A stretch of 64,000 nt of DNA. It comes from Argopecten irradians (taxonomy: Eukaryota; Mollusca; Bivalvia; Pectinida; Pectinidae). Position 1 is the stretch's first letter. Each line of letters begins with the position of its first letter. Both the position numbers and the translations under genes were made by a program. The stretch is taken from contig NC_091142.1 of the NCBI RefSeq assembly GCF_041381155.1, forward strand, positions 6,079,778 through 6,143,777. Reading direction: 5' to 3'. Below the pieces are notes generated by a model, which saw only the letters and a program-made list of their open reading frames with translations, was not told the origin of the DNA and ran no database searches. Of this stretch, positions 45,993 to 56,304 are shown piece by piece.

Positions 45993-46578
45993 GGTTCTAA
46001 AGTTATGCTTATTACAGAAACATCTAATACCAGACATGGGCTTGTAAATGGGGCAATGGAATAAGTTGAATCAAGTCAAATGAATGAACCTAATGATGAT
46101 ATCAATATGGTGTTATGTTAAATTTGATGACCCTGAAATTAAAAGAATACTACAAAATGAACATTACAATAATGCTTTTGCAATCGAATCAATATATCAA
46201 GAAATGATTTGTAACTGGAGAATTATAATTAGATAACAGTTTCGCTTAATCTTAGCATGGGCATGTAAAGAAAGTGCAAGGTCCCTCTTAAAGGAAAACT
46301 GTTATATCAATTGGAAATGAGGTGTTTGAACCAGCCATGGAATATGTGGCCTTAAGAGTATTGATGATTTATATCTTCTTGCACTCAATGAACAAAAGAT
46401 TTATTCTTCTATCAAAGATATAGAGAAATGTAGTCGTTTAAGATCTAATTATCAAAATGATGAAGATAAGTATTTCCATGTACCATTGACATGTAAGGAA
46501 GATATTCCTGAAAATTATGTGGATAATGATACAATGTGTTACAATATAGTACAACGGTGTAAGAAGTCTGAGAAATAA
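45993..46578 (+). pseudogene. Broken PIF1-type helicase C terminus, probably Helitron-derived
   Basis: Translated pieces in changing frames read G-S-K-V-M-L-I-T-E-T (46 kb), then G-L-V-N-G-A-M, V-F-E-P-A-M-E-Y-V-A-L and S-I-D-D-L-Y-L-L-A-L-N-E-Q-K-I-Y. These are the late motifs of PIF1-family helicases. In animals such fragments commonly come from Helitron rolling-circle transposons. It is interrupted in several places and lacks the Walker region. I cannot exclude another PIF1-bearing element as the source. Confidence 0.7.
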
Positions 46579-46738
46579 TGCAATTACAAGTGATGTGAAT
46601 AGTGATTAATGGAATAATGTGTCACAATAGAGTACAATGGTGACGGAAATAAAGAAATAATGCATAATATGTGTGTAAAATGTGAATTTTATGTGTCGCA
46701 GCACTATTAATAAAGACTGTTATACATGATTTTTACAG

Positions 46739-46891
46739 ATGGTGAAGATATATACTAGAAGTTGGAGAAATTGAGTCATCAAAGTTTCCCTTAACAGTTG
46801 CGGACGCAACAGGAGCAGCCTCATCAACTTGTTACGATGTCACCAAAAAGTTCAGTCCTGGAATAGGAGTGATGCTCATGACTCCTTTCTA
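46739..46891 (+). pseudogene. Short decayed coding remnant with V-A-D-A-T-G
   Basis: A stretch readable to a stop at 46889-46891 contains E-V-G-E-I-E-S-S-K-F-P-L-T-V-A-D-A-T-G-A. D-A-T-G after a hydrophobic strand is seen in OB-fold ssDNA-binding (RPA-type) proteins, which some Helitrons also carry. The link to the helicase remnant 160 bases upstream is a guess. Confidence 0.25.
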
Positions 46892-46894
46892 GAA

Positions 46895-48775
46895 AAATAC
46901 TTCAAAATAATTTATCGTCATATTAGTTGTGCTTTAAATATTGGTGAAATATATGTATAAAAAGTATTACATGAATTCTTAACCAAGTGAATTAACAAAG
47001 GACGTATATATCAGTCAGAATGTTGCATTTGGCAGTTCGAATTTACTACGGCTTTCATGTCTTCAGGCATTGACTTCTTGCCTTACAATGGCGAATGATG
47101 ACAGTATGTATAATATTTCAAGTTTACTCTGTATATTGTTTACAGTTACACCGGAATGTTTACTTTCTGGGATGAAGTGTCTTCCAAATGTCAAATTTTA
47201 ATTGCATTTGATTTCATATCATGTAGCCATCTTACATATAAGAAAATCGTTATTTCGTATCATGTAGCTAGCTTTTTCTCTATAAAAACATTATCAGTCA
47301 CAATGTGTTTAAAGATTTGCCATATATAAAAGTATTAAAAATCTTTATTTTATTTACTGAGTTTTATCTTTTTTGTACCGTATAATCACTCATCTGGAAA
47401 ATGCACAGAACATACTTGCTCAATGTATTGATATACTTGATCTGTTAAATGCTGTTATAAATATATTTAGTGTGTATACCATTCATAAATGGTATTGATG
47501 GAAAACATTTGCATTATATGAAGGAGACGTTTACGGCAAAATATATTTAAGGTATCAACATCAAGATCCCAAAATGTATTTGGTGTATAAACCTCACTCT
47601 AACAATGGCATAAGTAACAATATTCATAGTGTTGGAGATGTTGATCAATCCAAAGATATACATTATAATCAGTCAATATAGATCAAGAATTTTACATCAA
47701 ATTGCCGTTTTGACATTAATGGTAATTGTATTGTTACAATGTAGCGTTTTGTAAACTTTTTTTCATAAACCAATGGAATGGTTCTAATCATGAGCACACC
47801 GATAAACAATTTTATTGTTCATTCATAAAGGCGAACTTTAATGACATGAAGCCATTTTAATCAATCTTCATAAAAACTACCATGGGTCCACGTATTGCTT
47901 TCCTTTTTTTAAAGGAAAGCAAACTTGTTCCCCTTATTTCCATTATCTGTGTAAAACACAACTACGAGCTCAACGTCGTCAAAATTAAAACTTGTAACGG
48001 GAATACATCAATATTACACAAAGAAAACAATATCTTTGATTCGGCAAATAGTAAGCTTGCCATTTTTCGGACAAGTCGATTTATTTAAAAATCAAAAATG
48101 TTATTAATATTGCAAGCATATTATTTTGAATTGCACGTTTGTACTATTTTACTCTAAATAATGGACTGAAAAAAATTATAAAAGTGTTTATCTATAAATG
48201 ATAACCGTCTAATCTAGCACTACGAAGATCGGCTGCCTCCGGCTAAATTCGTAGTCATTTCTAAATTTGTATTTGTCTAATTTCATTTTCATAATTTGGG
48301 TTTTATGTCGTAATGGTTGAATGAAAAACAAATTTGCTTATTTTATTTTGGAGCCATGGGACTATAAACTCTTACATGAAAGAACTAACTGTTGTAAAGT
48401 ACAATATAGAAAATTACTTAAACGTGAAATAATGTACTTGTATCCGTCTTGTTTATCTACGTGTAAATTGCTATCAACAATCACAATTATCTTTCTAAAT
48501 ACTGTAAATGTAATGACAATTTGTAAAACGATCCCGATGTATATATGATATACCAGCTGTCAATCAAACCGCACGTGACTTTGCATTTTGTATTGTCTGT
48601 GTACAATGTTTGCTCCGACATTGAATAGAAAGAAACACGTGCGTTTGTGAGCACGAGGCGTGGCTATATTACACCTGGCGATCGATCAATGGAGAGTGCG
48701 TTTGTAAGTTAGAATTAGCTTTTGCCCGATCCTGTTGCTGATATGACAATAAAATATGATTAAACTAAACGATTG
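46895..48775. other. AT-rich intergenic DNA
   Basis: No gene was recognised. A small hairpin (ACTACGAA / TTCGTAGT) lies at about 48220-48257. Confidence 0.5.
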
Positions 48776-48779
48776 TGTC

Positions 48780-49360
48780 TTTGCATATTACATAAATATT
48801 TCCCTGAAAGGAAGGTATTTATTGTGACGTCATTATTTTATGAGCAAAACTCTCTAAAACATATAAATAGAATATTCCTTGTTTCTTGATGAATACCAGT
48901 GATATTTCATCGAGTGAGGTGGAAACTAATGAAAAACATCAAAGGTTCCACCTCACTTGATGAGTTATCACTTGTATTCATCAAGAAATAAGGAATATTC
49001 TATTTATTTCATTTTTTCTCACTTCGATTAACTAGCTCCGCCAAATGTTATCCAGCCATTGTATTTTACAGAGTTATTGACCCTTGCGATTATACGTCGT
49101 ATTTTGTAGGCATACCGTCATATTTCTACATAAAAATATGACGTTTTCACTGTCAATGCTGCCATTCGAATCGTCAAAGTGAGTGAAAGTATCATAATTG
49201 ATATTGGAGTGATGTATATCGCTTTTATGTTCACCATAAAATCTTATATTTCACTGAGAAAATGTAATAAATGACATTATACTTGCAAACACACAACGTT
49301 CAAAAATATTTATTTGGTATCACAATTCATACCTACCCCCAAGGGCAGATAACTGCGAAG
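48780..49360. mobile_element. MITE (family C), older copy with an internal fold-back
   Basis: The left end TTTGCATATTACATAAATAT and the right end ACCTACCCCCAAGGGCAGAT match the termini of the copy at 50706. Subterminal TTGTGACGTCATTATTTTAT also corresponds. A separate fold-back element lies at 48859-49009. Confidence 0.65.
48859..49009. mobile_element. Fold-back element, arms of about 66 bases
   Basis: ATAAATAGAATATTCCTTGT pairs with AGGAATATTCTATTTAT, and TCGAGTGAGGTGGAAAC pairs with GGTTCCACCTCACTTGA, around a 17-base loop (48927-48943). It is a nearly perfect hairpin with no coding content, sitting inside the family C element. Confidence 0.85.
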
Positions 49361-49364
49361 ACAG

Positions 49365-50445
49365 TCCTTGATTTAGTAAGCCAAAATATTTCTCTCTCTG
49401 ATTTAAGTGATGTAAAATATAGCACTCCGTTGGTATAAATGCCGGCCTCCGCCATATAAACACTAAGCATAAAAACTGTCAAACGCGAGAAATTGTTTAA
49501 TTTCTATTTCATTTCAAGTCTTGTTACAGAGGTGCCGCCATAGTTTCCTGTTATCAAGGAAGATTGTTGAAATGCGCCAAGACGGGTTTTAACTTACTAC
49601 ATTTTTTTCAGTACTGTTAACCGATTTATTTGCGTGTTCGATTTCTTTTTCGTAATTCGATCGTAGCCGATCAAAGTTCGCGAGAAATCAAAGATAGTAT
49701 ATTGTACGTACCAGATACTTACTTGTACGTATAAGATATATAAAATTATATAGTAGCCCTAATGTGCCGCCGTATCATAAGAATATCGTTTGGCTGGAAA
49801 ACGCGAAATTAGGTCGTCGAGAATATAAATCGGTTCAAAGTATAGATGACTCTGATCTTCTAGTGAAGCCTGGTTCCGCTATATAGTTCTCCATGTTCAT
49901 GGATGACTTGTCGGGGTATTTTAATCCAAGCGTAAATTAAATATTCATCTGAAAACGTGTCCTTGACATGAAAATTGTCAATACATATTACCAGCTATAC
50001 CACAAAAGATTGAAGTAATTGCAAAACACACAAGTGTTTAATACGTGATATGCATATACAAACCTAATGATTAAATCCAAAGCGCTCTCTATGTTGATTT
50101 CTATCAGGAATACAAATGTAACTGCGCAGTCTTTCCACAAAAATGCTAGTCACGTCCTTGTGAATAACATCCCAAGAGGCATCTGCAAATCATTTATTTT
50201 TTTTTATTTCCACACGAAAGGTTTTTATTTATATTGTCGACTTTAAGAAAACTCCTTAACCTTACATTCCCATAGGAAATCATTGTCAAGGTTAATTACT
50301 TAAGTGAAGCTTACATCTTCTGTAATGCTTTACTCTGGGGAATTTTACGTGGAAGAGTTTCCCTTTAATTCGTTAATTCCTACGGCGAGGAGGGAATGGA
50401 TTCAACCAAGTACTTTAGTGCTATAACTCCAAAATTCTATCATGA
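49365..50445. other. Intergenic DNA
   Basis: No gene was recognised. A weak inverted repeat (GATTTCTTTTTCG / CGCGAGAAATC) lies near 49640-49692. Confidence 0.45.
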
Positions 50446-50449
50446 AACT

Positions 50450-50684
50450 ATGGTGGCTCGTTAGTGTCATTTACTAATATCGCAATATCGTCCTGTCAAT
50501 TTAAAGGTCTACAACGCGAGATCGCGACAACTCGACGGCGACGCTCGATAATATCGGCGATAATATCGCTCTGTCGCCGTCGAGTTGTCGAGCGTCGCCG
50601 TCGAGTTGTCGCGATCTCGCATTGTCGACCTAAGTAAACAGGGCGATATTGCGATATTAGTAAATGGCACTAACGGACCACCAT
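50450..50684. mobile_element. Palindromic MITE with 8-bp target duplication (hAT-like)
   Basis: ATGGTGGCTCGTTAGTGTCA at the left and TGGCACTAACGGACCACCAT at the right continue inward as arms of about 100 bases, including GAGATCGCGACAACTCGACG. Flanking ATGAAACT (50442-50449) and ATGAAACA (50685-50692) agree at seven of eight positions, an 8-bp duplication typical of hAT insertions. The core is GC-rich with duplicated CTCGACGGCGACGCTCG units. Confidence 0.85.
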
Positions 50685-50705
50685 ATGAAACAGACATATC
50701 ATATC

Positions 50706-51364
50706 TTTGCATATTACAGAGTTAGCTCCCATGTGGGTAGGTATCGATTGTTACGTCATCATTTTGTAAGCTCAATTCAAGTCATTGTCTACGAAAAGTA
50801 TGACGTTACGCTCGCAAACACACGACGTCACAATCAACTCGTTAAATTCACACCTGACTGCTATTAACAAGGCAATTAACTAGGTTACTGTACAAATCAT
50901 GTTTGAAAAACGAGTTATCTATTTTAGTGTCACTGTGTCGATAAATAAGAAACTCAGATTTCATATCAAACGTGAGGAAGATAAAGATATATCGTACAAT
51001 CACTACTGTTGCCCTAAATGTATAAGTAATGATCCAATCTAGGTTGATAGTTTGATAAATTGCGGTGTCAAAACTTATTCAGTGAAGCATACAGGACTCT
51101 AAAGATGTAAGCTAGTGAAATTTGTTTCGCTGCTTACTAGAAATTGCTTCTTTTAAATCTTTTTAAAACTTTTTATTGTGAATAGATTCTAGTGATTTTA
51201 AAATGTAAAATATTACCTCGCTGCGCAACAAAAAGAATGTCAAGGATGAGACCAAATATAGATCGGCCTTACAAGTCCAGGACTTACAACGGCTGGAAAA
51301 CAGTGTGAACAGTATGAAGTGTGAATACCTACCCGCAAGGACAGATAACTCTTTAATATGTAAA
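50706..51364. mobile_element. MITE (family C), newer copy
   Basis: The left end TTTGCATATTACAGAGTTAG, followed by GTGGGTAGGTATC, is mirrored at the right by GAATACCTACCCGCAAGG and ATAACTCTTTAATATG. Terminal inverted repeats are about 38 bases. The 659-base interior has no transposase. Confidence 0.8.
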
Positions 51365-51825
51365 TTTTCTCTTCGTGGGTCAATATTTTCGTGGTTAGGA
51401 ACTCTTGTAAAGTATTTCGTGGATAGAAATATTCGAGGTTGGTCTATGGGACAGTGAATTCTATAATATAATATGAATCATGCACGGCATAGGAAGAGCG
51501 AAGCTCTACTTGTTTATTTTATTTTCTATTTCATGTAGAAGACATAATTTAGAAATAAAAGGACGCACTTTAAACTATAGAAGTATATGATGTAATAATT
51601 GTCTAGCATAAACTCAAAGAAATGAAAAAAATCGGATTTCTTTGTGACCATTCAAGGCCTGGAGTGCGGTCGCAAACTGAAACTGTCAGTGTGTAGAATT
51701 GAATTTTGAAGATTGTGTTTTTTCTTATATTTTCGTGTAACTGTTACCTTAGAAGTGCTTTGCACTTCGTGCCCGGCACGAAGAACTGCGCCCTTATAAG
51801 ATCATTTCTTTGTTTTTACATTCGT
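51365..51825. other. Intergenic DNA before the orphan exon
   Basis: Nothing was recognised apart from the polypyrimidine/acceptor sequence that introduces the exon at 51828. Confidence 0.45.
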
Positions 51826-51827
51826 AG

Positions 51828-52027
51828 TCCTACAACAACCATGATAGCAACAAATACACCGAATATTGCATGTCATACAGTAGAAGAAATGGCCGAAACT
51901 CTAACTAGACCAGGGGTTTCAGCAAAGGAACCGCCTCCATTCCACGAGGAGGACCAAAGCTCAGTGCTTCGAGATCCTAATATGATAAACCATTTCAAAT
52001 TGTTAATCGGTTCATCTGAAACCTTCG
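51828..52027 (+). CDS. Orphan first coding exon of an unrecognised gene
   Basis: An acceptor (TTTTTACATTCGTAG) ends at 51827, ATG follows at 51841, and a donor CTTCGGTAATT begins at 52028, giving 62 codons plus one base (phase 1). The peptide starts M-I-A-T-N-T-P-N-I and contains E-E-M-A-E-T-L, P-P-P-F-H-E-E-D and L-R-D-P-N-M-I-N-H-F-K, a protein-like composition unlike the AT-driven frames around it. I do not recognise a family, and I could not find the next exon: no phase-matched continuation on the plus strand before 64000 is convincing. It may be part of a gene with long introns, or a stranded pseudo-exon. Confidence 0.35.
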
Positions 52028-52029
52028 GT

Positions 52030-54680
52030 AATTTTCGAATATGAAAAAAAAAATCTAGTTTATGGAAATTGCCGAAAAAACCCGATTGGCTTTTCGAAAT
52101 GAAATTAACCCATTAAACCTCTGACAACATAATGAATATCATAACCAACACCAAATCATTATATTGTTCTTATTTTATTCAATTTGATTAAAGATTAATT
52201 ATCACATACTTCAACTTCAACAATTTTTGATGATCATCGTCTTTGCGTGTACAGATTAGCTTTTGTAGCATGATTATCCCTCATGTGATCAATGATCATT
52301 CGGAACTCATTGACCACACACTTAATGGCCGACGAGTTCCGAATGATATCTACGCTCAACCTTTGGATTTTTAAAACTTCAATATTCAAATTTATGTTAT
52401 AAAATGCAGATAACGTTGTGAAAGTGAGACACACAAGTTGCGATATAAATAAAAATACACACACAATATCAAAATGGGGTACATTCCCTAAACTACACTA
52501 TTTTTCTATCAATCAAATTTAAAATTCAGGATATTTATTTATTCTATTTGTGTATAAAAATGTTAATATCGATTATACATGTACATTTTATAAACCTTAT
52601 CAAATTTAATCGATTTGACTCTGTAAGAAAGTTGTTATACATATCGCCAATCTTTTAATGTGTTTATAAAATGTTGAACAGATTATTTAAATCCTCGTTT
52701 TAAATTTAGAAAATTATTTTTGAAAAGTGTAATAATAAAAGACTTTAAGAAAAACACCATTAGGGAATGATTCTTGTTTGTTTTACATACATAATTTGAT
52801 AACAATAGAATTTATTTTGAGTTTTCTGTAACTTGCACGAAAAAATTGACTCAAGTCAGGTTTTGACTTCAGTTTCTTTCGAGAAATCGGGACCTGATGT
52901 AGATAGAATATCCTATAATAACTTTGGTCTTAGCAAGTAGACTTGATAAAAATTAGAAGTAGAATAACAATGTTTATAAAGCGCTCTGCATCACCGGTTT
53001 GGTGCTCATCATCCGAATCCATCTTCACAAAGAGGATATATGCTATCAGACGGGACATATCACAGACCCCTGATATCATCCATAGATTTTAACAGGAAAC
53101 GTCAACATTGAATCACTTCCGAGTCATAGGCCAGCCATACGTTTCATTACCTTTTCTCATTCGGAACTACTCCTGGTGTATTTCCGGGATAATACCCGAT
53201 GAGTTCAGGATGAACCATTTTCTTGCAAGTTCCTAATATTTTCCTATTGGTTATGATACAACCGATTGGCAAATGTTTTGAATTAAAAATTCAAACGGAT
53301 CTGACAATGCAATACAAGTAAAATGCAGTGTTAAATAATTTTCTGTAAGGTTGTTTTATTCCCTTAGGTTGTAAAACGTAGATGGACCGATGTCTCAGGA
53401 TACATCAGCAATTTTAATTACTGTAAGCATTCATATTTTCGCAATGTATTGGCATGTTTAAGCATGATTTACAGTGATGAATGAGTTCGATACTAAATGA
53501 ATTCATCATTAGAATGGTCTACAGTTCCATAAGTTTTCAGAGTACTTATAATAACAATTACCGTTACTCTCTCGATAACGATATTTATTAATGCATGTCC
53601 AATAAAACAGAAGAAGTATAGTAATTTGTTAATTGTCAAAAAGGGAGCCTAAGCGCTATCAATTCAATTAAATTTTGCGGGGAATTTTAACACTTATTTG
53701 AGATACGCTCTGATTTTTTTTTGCGAATTGCAAGTCATGTGCATTCCAAAGTATGTTCATTTTTCAACATTGTTTGATGATTCGGAATCGAAGCAAAAAA
53801 AAAAAAAAAAAAGGTTGGCATCGGGCAAAACCTATATATAAGTCATCTACGTCTTGCGAAACGTGATCGCAAAGATTAAAAAAAAATGCGGTTGCTTTGC
53901 GGATTCACTCGATAAAGAGCAAATAACAGTTTAATTCATATTTTAACTTACAGCCAAAAAATTTATACTGTACTTGTAATAACTAATCACGACAATCTGA
54001 TGAATGAAATACAAATTAATGCATTAGCTCCCTTATAATGCCATATCAGAGTTAATTTCGAACTAAATCACGCGCCATTAGGGTAAATTGCAATTGACGC
54101 TTGCCTGTCTGATTTCTGTATGTAAATCTGCATCATAATCAAATCGATAATTCGAGAATTTTGCATAAAATTATTTAAATGAAATAGTCTAAGAGCATTT
54201 TTTTACAGCCCTAGAAATATTTCAAATGTCAAAAATATCCGAAAATCAAAACATAAATGTTTTTGGTTTACAAATATCAGATTATAGCAAAATGTTATTT
54301 GCATTAACATGCATAGACTTTAGAATATTATCTTATCCTTCAGGAAATATGCTATTCGTTCATAACGTAAAAATGCATTTTATAACGTTGTTTGTGACCG
54401 GAATGTACATCGGCGTATTAATTTATTTGAAGAAAAATAGTCCAATGATGACCACCATCCTAAACTGCCCCAGAAGAGTTATTAGGGACTAACTTTTGTA
54501 CAAGATCAAACTTTGATTTGATGTCCCATTCATTTTTTCTTAATTTGCTATATTGGTCGTTGAATTAGAATAATTAACGTCTTCACCTTACATGACCTTT
54601 GAACTTTAAAATTGGGATAAACATGGAAGCTGAAACAAGCCGTAGGTTTGATCTTGAGACCTGTAGCTCAAGTGTGATAA
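52030..54680. other. AT-rich intergenic DNA
   Basis: No gene was recognised. It contains the inverted repeat at 52295-52347 and an A-run of 18 at about 53796. The open frame at 54226-54492 is AT-driven. Confidence 0.45.
52295..52347. repeat. Perfect 14-base inverted repeat
   Basis: ATCATTCGGAACTC (52295-52308) and GAGTTCCGAATGAT (52334-52347) are exact complements around a 25-base loop. Confidence 0.85.
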
Positions 54681-54686
54681 AAAGCA

Positions 54687-54692
54687 TTTATT
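54687..54692 (-). terminator. Candidate polyadenylation signal of the PLDLS gene
   Basis: AATAAA on the minus strand, about 375 bases past the stop codon at 55068-55070. It is a plausible but not unique candidate. Confidence 0.35.
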
Positions 54693-55067
54693 TCATTTCT
54701 AGACAAAACAATATGTAAAAATAATATGATTTGTAGTAAACAATATTTGCACGATTTCCATGATAACTTTACAATTAATGTAAATTCAATGTAAATAAAC
54801 AATAAACATTTTATCCATACATACACTATTTTTTCAGTCATAACATACACATTTAATATAAAACGTACTTTCATCGATCATTAAACTCTAAATTTAATGT
54901 CTAGTGCTATTATTATCATACTTTTTTTACTATAATGGATGTGATTTAATCACGAAAAATGGACCAGTTGGCATTTATACAGATACAAACACAAGTTAAT
55001 GATTCTACAATAAATTACCGTAAAACAACTGACCACTCCCACGCAAACACTTTTAAGATTTGTGATA

Positions 55068-56279
55068 TTATGCTAGTCCCATTTCCACTTGTAGTTCTAC
55101 TAAGTCCATCAAGCATAGCCTTCCTCGCTTCTCGCCACGGATGATTTCATGTATATGATTATTTCGCGCTTTGAATGGTTTATCCTCGCTTTCCATCAAT
55201 GTTTTCGAAATCAAATAATCAAGTGATGTCATTGGATTTGTATGAGTTACTTCCTCCTTTTTCTCCTCAACAGGTGGCGCCTTGTTTTCGTCTTCCGATT
55301 TTATTGGTTCTTTCGTCTTCATGAACGAATCAAAAAGCTTCTTTCTGAATGTCTCCACATCTTCATCATCATCTTTCTGGCTGTCAATCTCTCGAATCAT
55401 ATCCGCTTTTATAGACTTAGCGTCGTATTTTGGAGTCTTTTCAGGAACGGCAGGAGGGCATGAGATCGTTGAAGTGGGGGATGGGGATGACCTTGCCGCC
55501 GGAAGTAGAAGACCGTCAGCTTTCGCTTTCATTGATGAAGACGGTTGACGAGATATTTTTCGGTTGTTTTCATGAATATATTTGGATGAAGTTTCCTGGT
55601 CCTGTTTCAGGTCAGGGGAGTATCGTTTTACACCTCTTTTCTTTGGTAGCATAAGAGTTGCACTTTTGCTTCGAGCGCCCTGGTATGGTCCCAAATCCAA
55701 GTGTTGTCCGCCATTTTGTCCGCCATTTGCGCCGTCTATCGCCGGCACTTTTGTTTCTAACACAAGTTTGTTGTCACGATAGTCTGTATTATTTTGGCGG
55801 CCACAGTTTATTCCTGATTGATTATAAGAACGGTAAAACGGACTAGATGTTTGGTTATATTGACCTCCACTGCAAAAATTTGCGCCCGCATCCGGTATAT
55901 TTGCGGTCGCAGAGCCACTTCCGCCGACGGAACACTGACCAGTTTCCTCATTATACATGTTCACGCGTCTCCGTTTCGGATGAAAGAATTCGGGCGAATC
56001 ACTAGATCGCTGATTAAACTGGTTACCGTTTGTGATGAAGTTATTGTAGAATGGGAATTGCATGTTATCCATATGTTGCTGTTGTTGATTTTCGTTCTCC
56101 ATTGCGACCTGTGGTGAGGAACGTTTCTGACTGTCAAGTTGTATGATATGTTTAAGAGGACAATTACAGTTCTCTATCTGACATATTGGCTCGTCACGGT
56201 TGGGGAACTCCTCCATCTTGTTTTCTGAGCAGCCGCCCTCGTCTTCTTCGCGATTGCTCAGGTCTAGCGGTTTCTCCAT
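55068..56279 (-). CDS. Unrecognised nuclear-type protein with N-terminal CtBP-binding PLDLS motif
   Basis: A 403-residue reading frame with clear coding composition. The N terminus M-E-K-P-L-D-L-S-N-R carries PLDLS (residues 4-8), the classic docking motif for the corepressor CtBP. Basic nuclear-localisation-like clusters are PKRRR (101-105) and LPKKRGVKR (211-219). Residues 60-200 are rich in Asn, Gln, Ser and Gly and probably disordered. An IKSE at 326-329 fits the sumoylation consensus. The C-terminal 100 residues are charged and predicted helical, ending in L-M-D-L-V-E-L-Q-V-E-M-G-L. No DNA-binding domain is visible. I infer a transcriptional cofactor or repressor; the family is unknown to me. 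The coding exon follows an acceptor (TTTGTTTCAG, exon from 56304), with noncoding exon(s) near 58.9 kb upstream. The ATG lies 25 bases into the exon, next to an E-box-like CACGTG. Confidence 0.8.
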   Translation of the reverse strand: MEKPLDLSNREEDEGGCSENKMEEFPNRDEPICQIENCNCPLKHIIQLDSQKRSSPQVAMENENQQQQHMDNMQFPFYNNFITNGNQFNQRSSDSPEFFHPKRRRVNMYNEETGQCSVGGSGSATANIPDAGANFCSGGQYNQTSSPFYRSYNQSGINCGRQNNTDYRDNKLVLETKVPAIDGANGGQNGGQHLDLGPYQGARSKSATLMLPKKRGVKRYSPDLKQDQETSSKYIHENNRKISRQPSSSMKAKADGLLLPAARSSPSPTSTISCPPAVPEKTPKYDAKSIKADMIREIDSQKDDDEDVETFRKKLFDSFMKTKEPIKSEDENKAPPVEEKKEEVTHTNPMTSLDYLISKTLMESEDKPFKARNNHIHEIIRGEKRGRLCLMDLVELQVEMGLA

Positions 56280-56304
56280 TCACGTGGTTGAAGAAACGTC
56301 TAAT

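Noticed and set aside
54226-54492. Plus-strand frame of 88 codons, considered as the next exon after 51828-52027
   Set aside because: AT-driven composition, and no suitable phase-matched acceptor was found in front of it.
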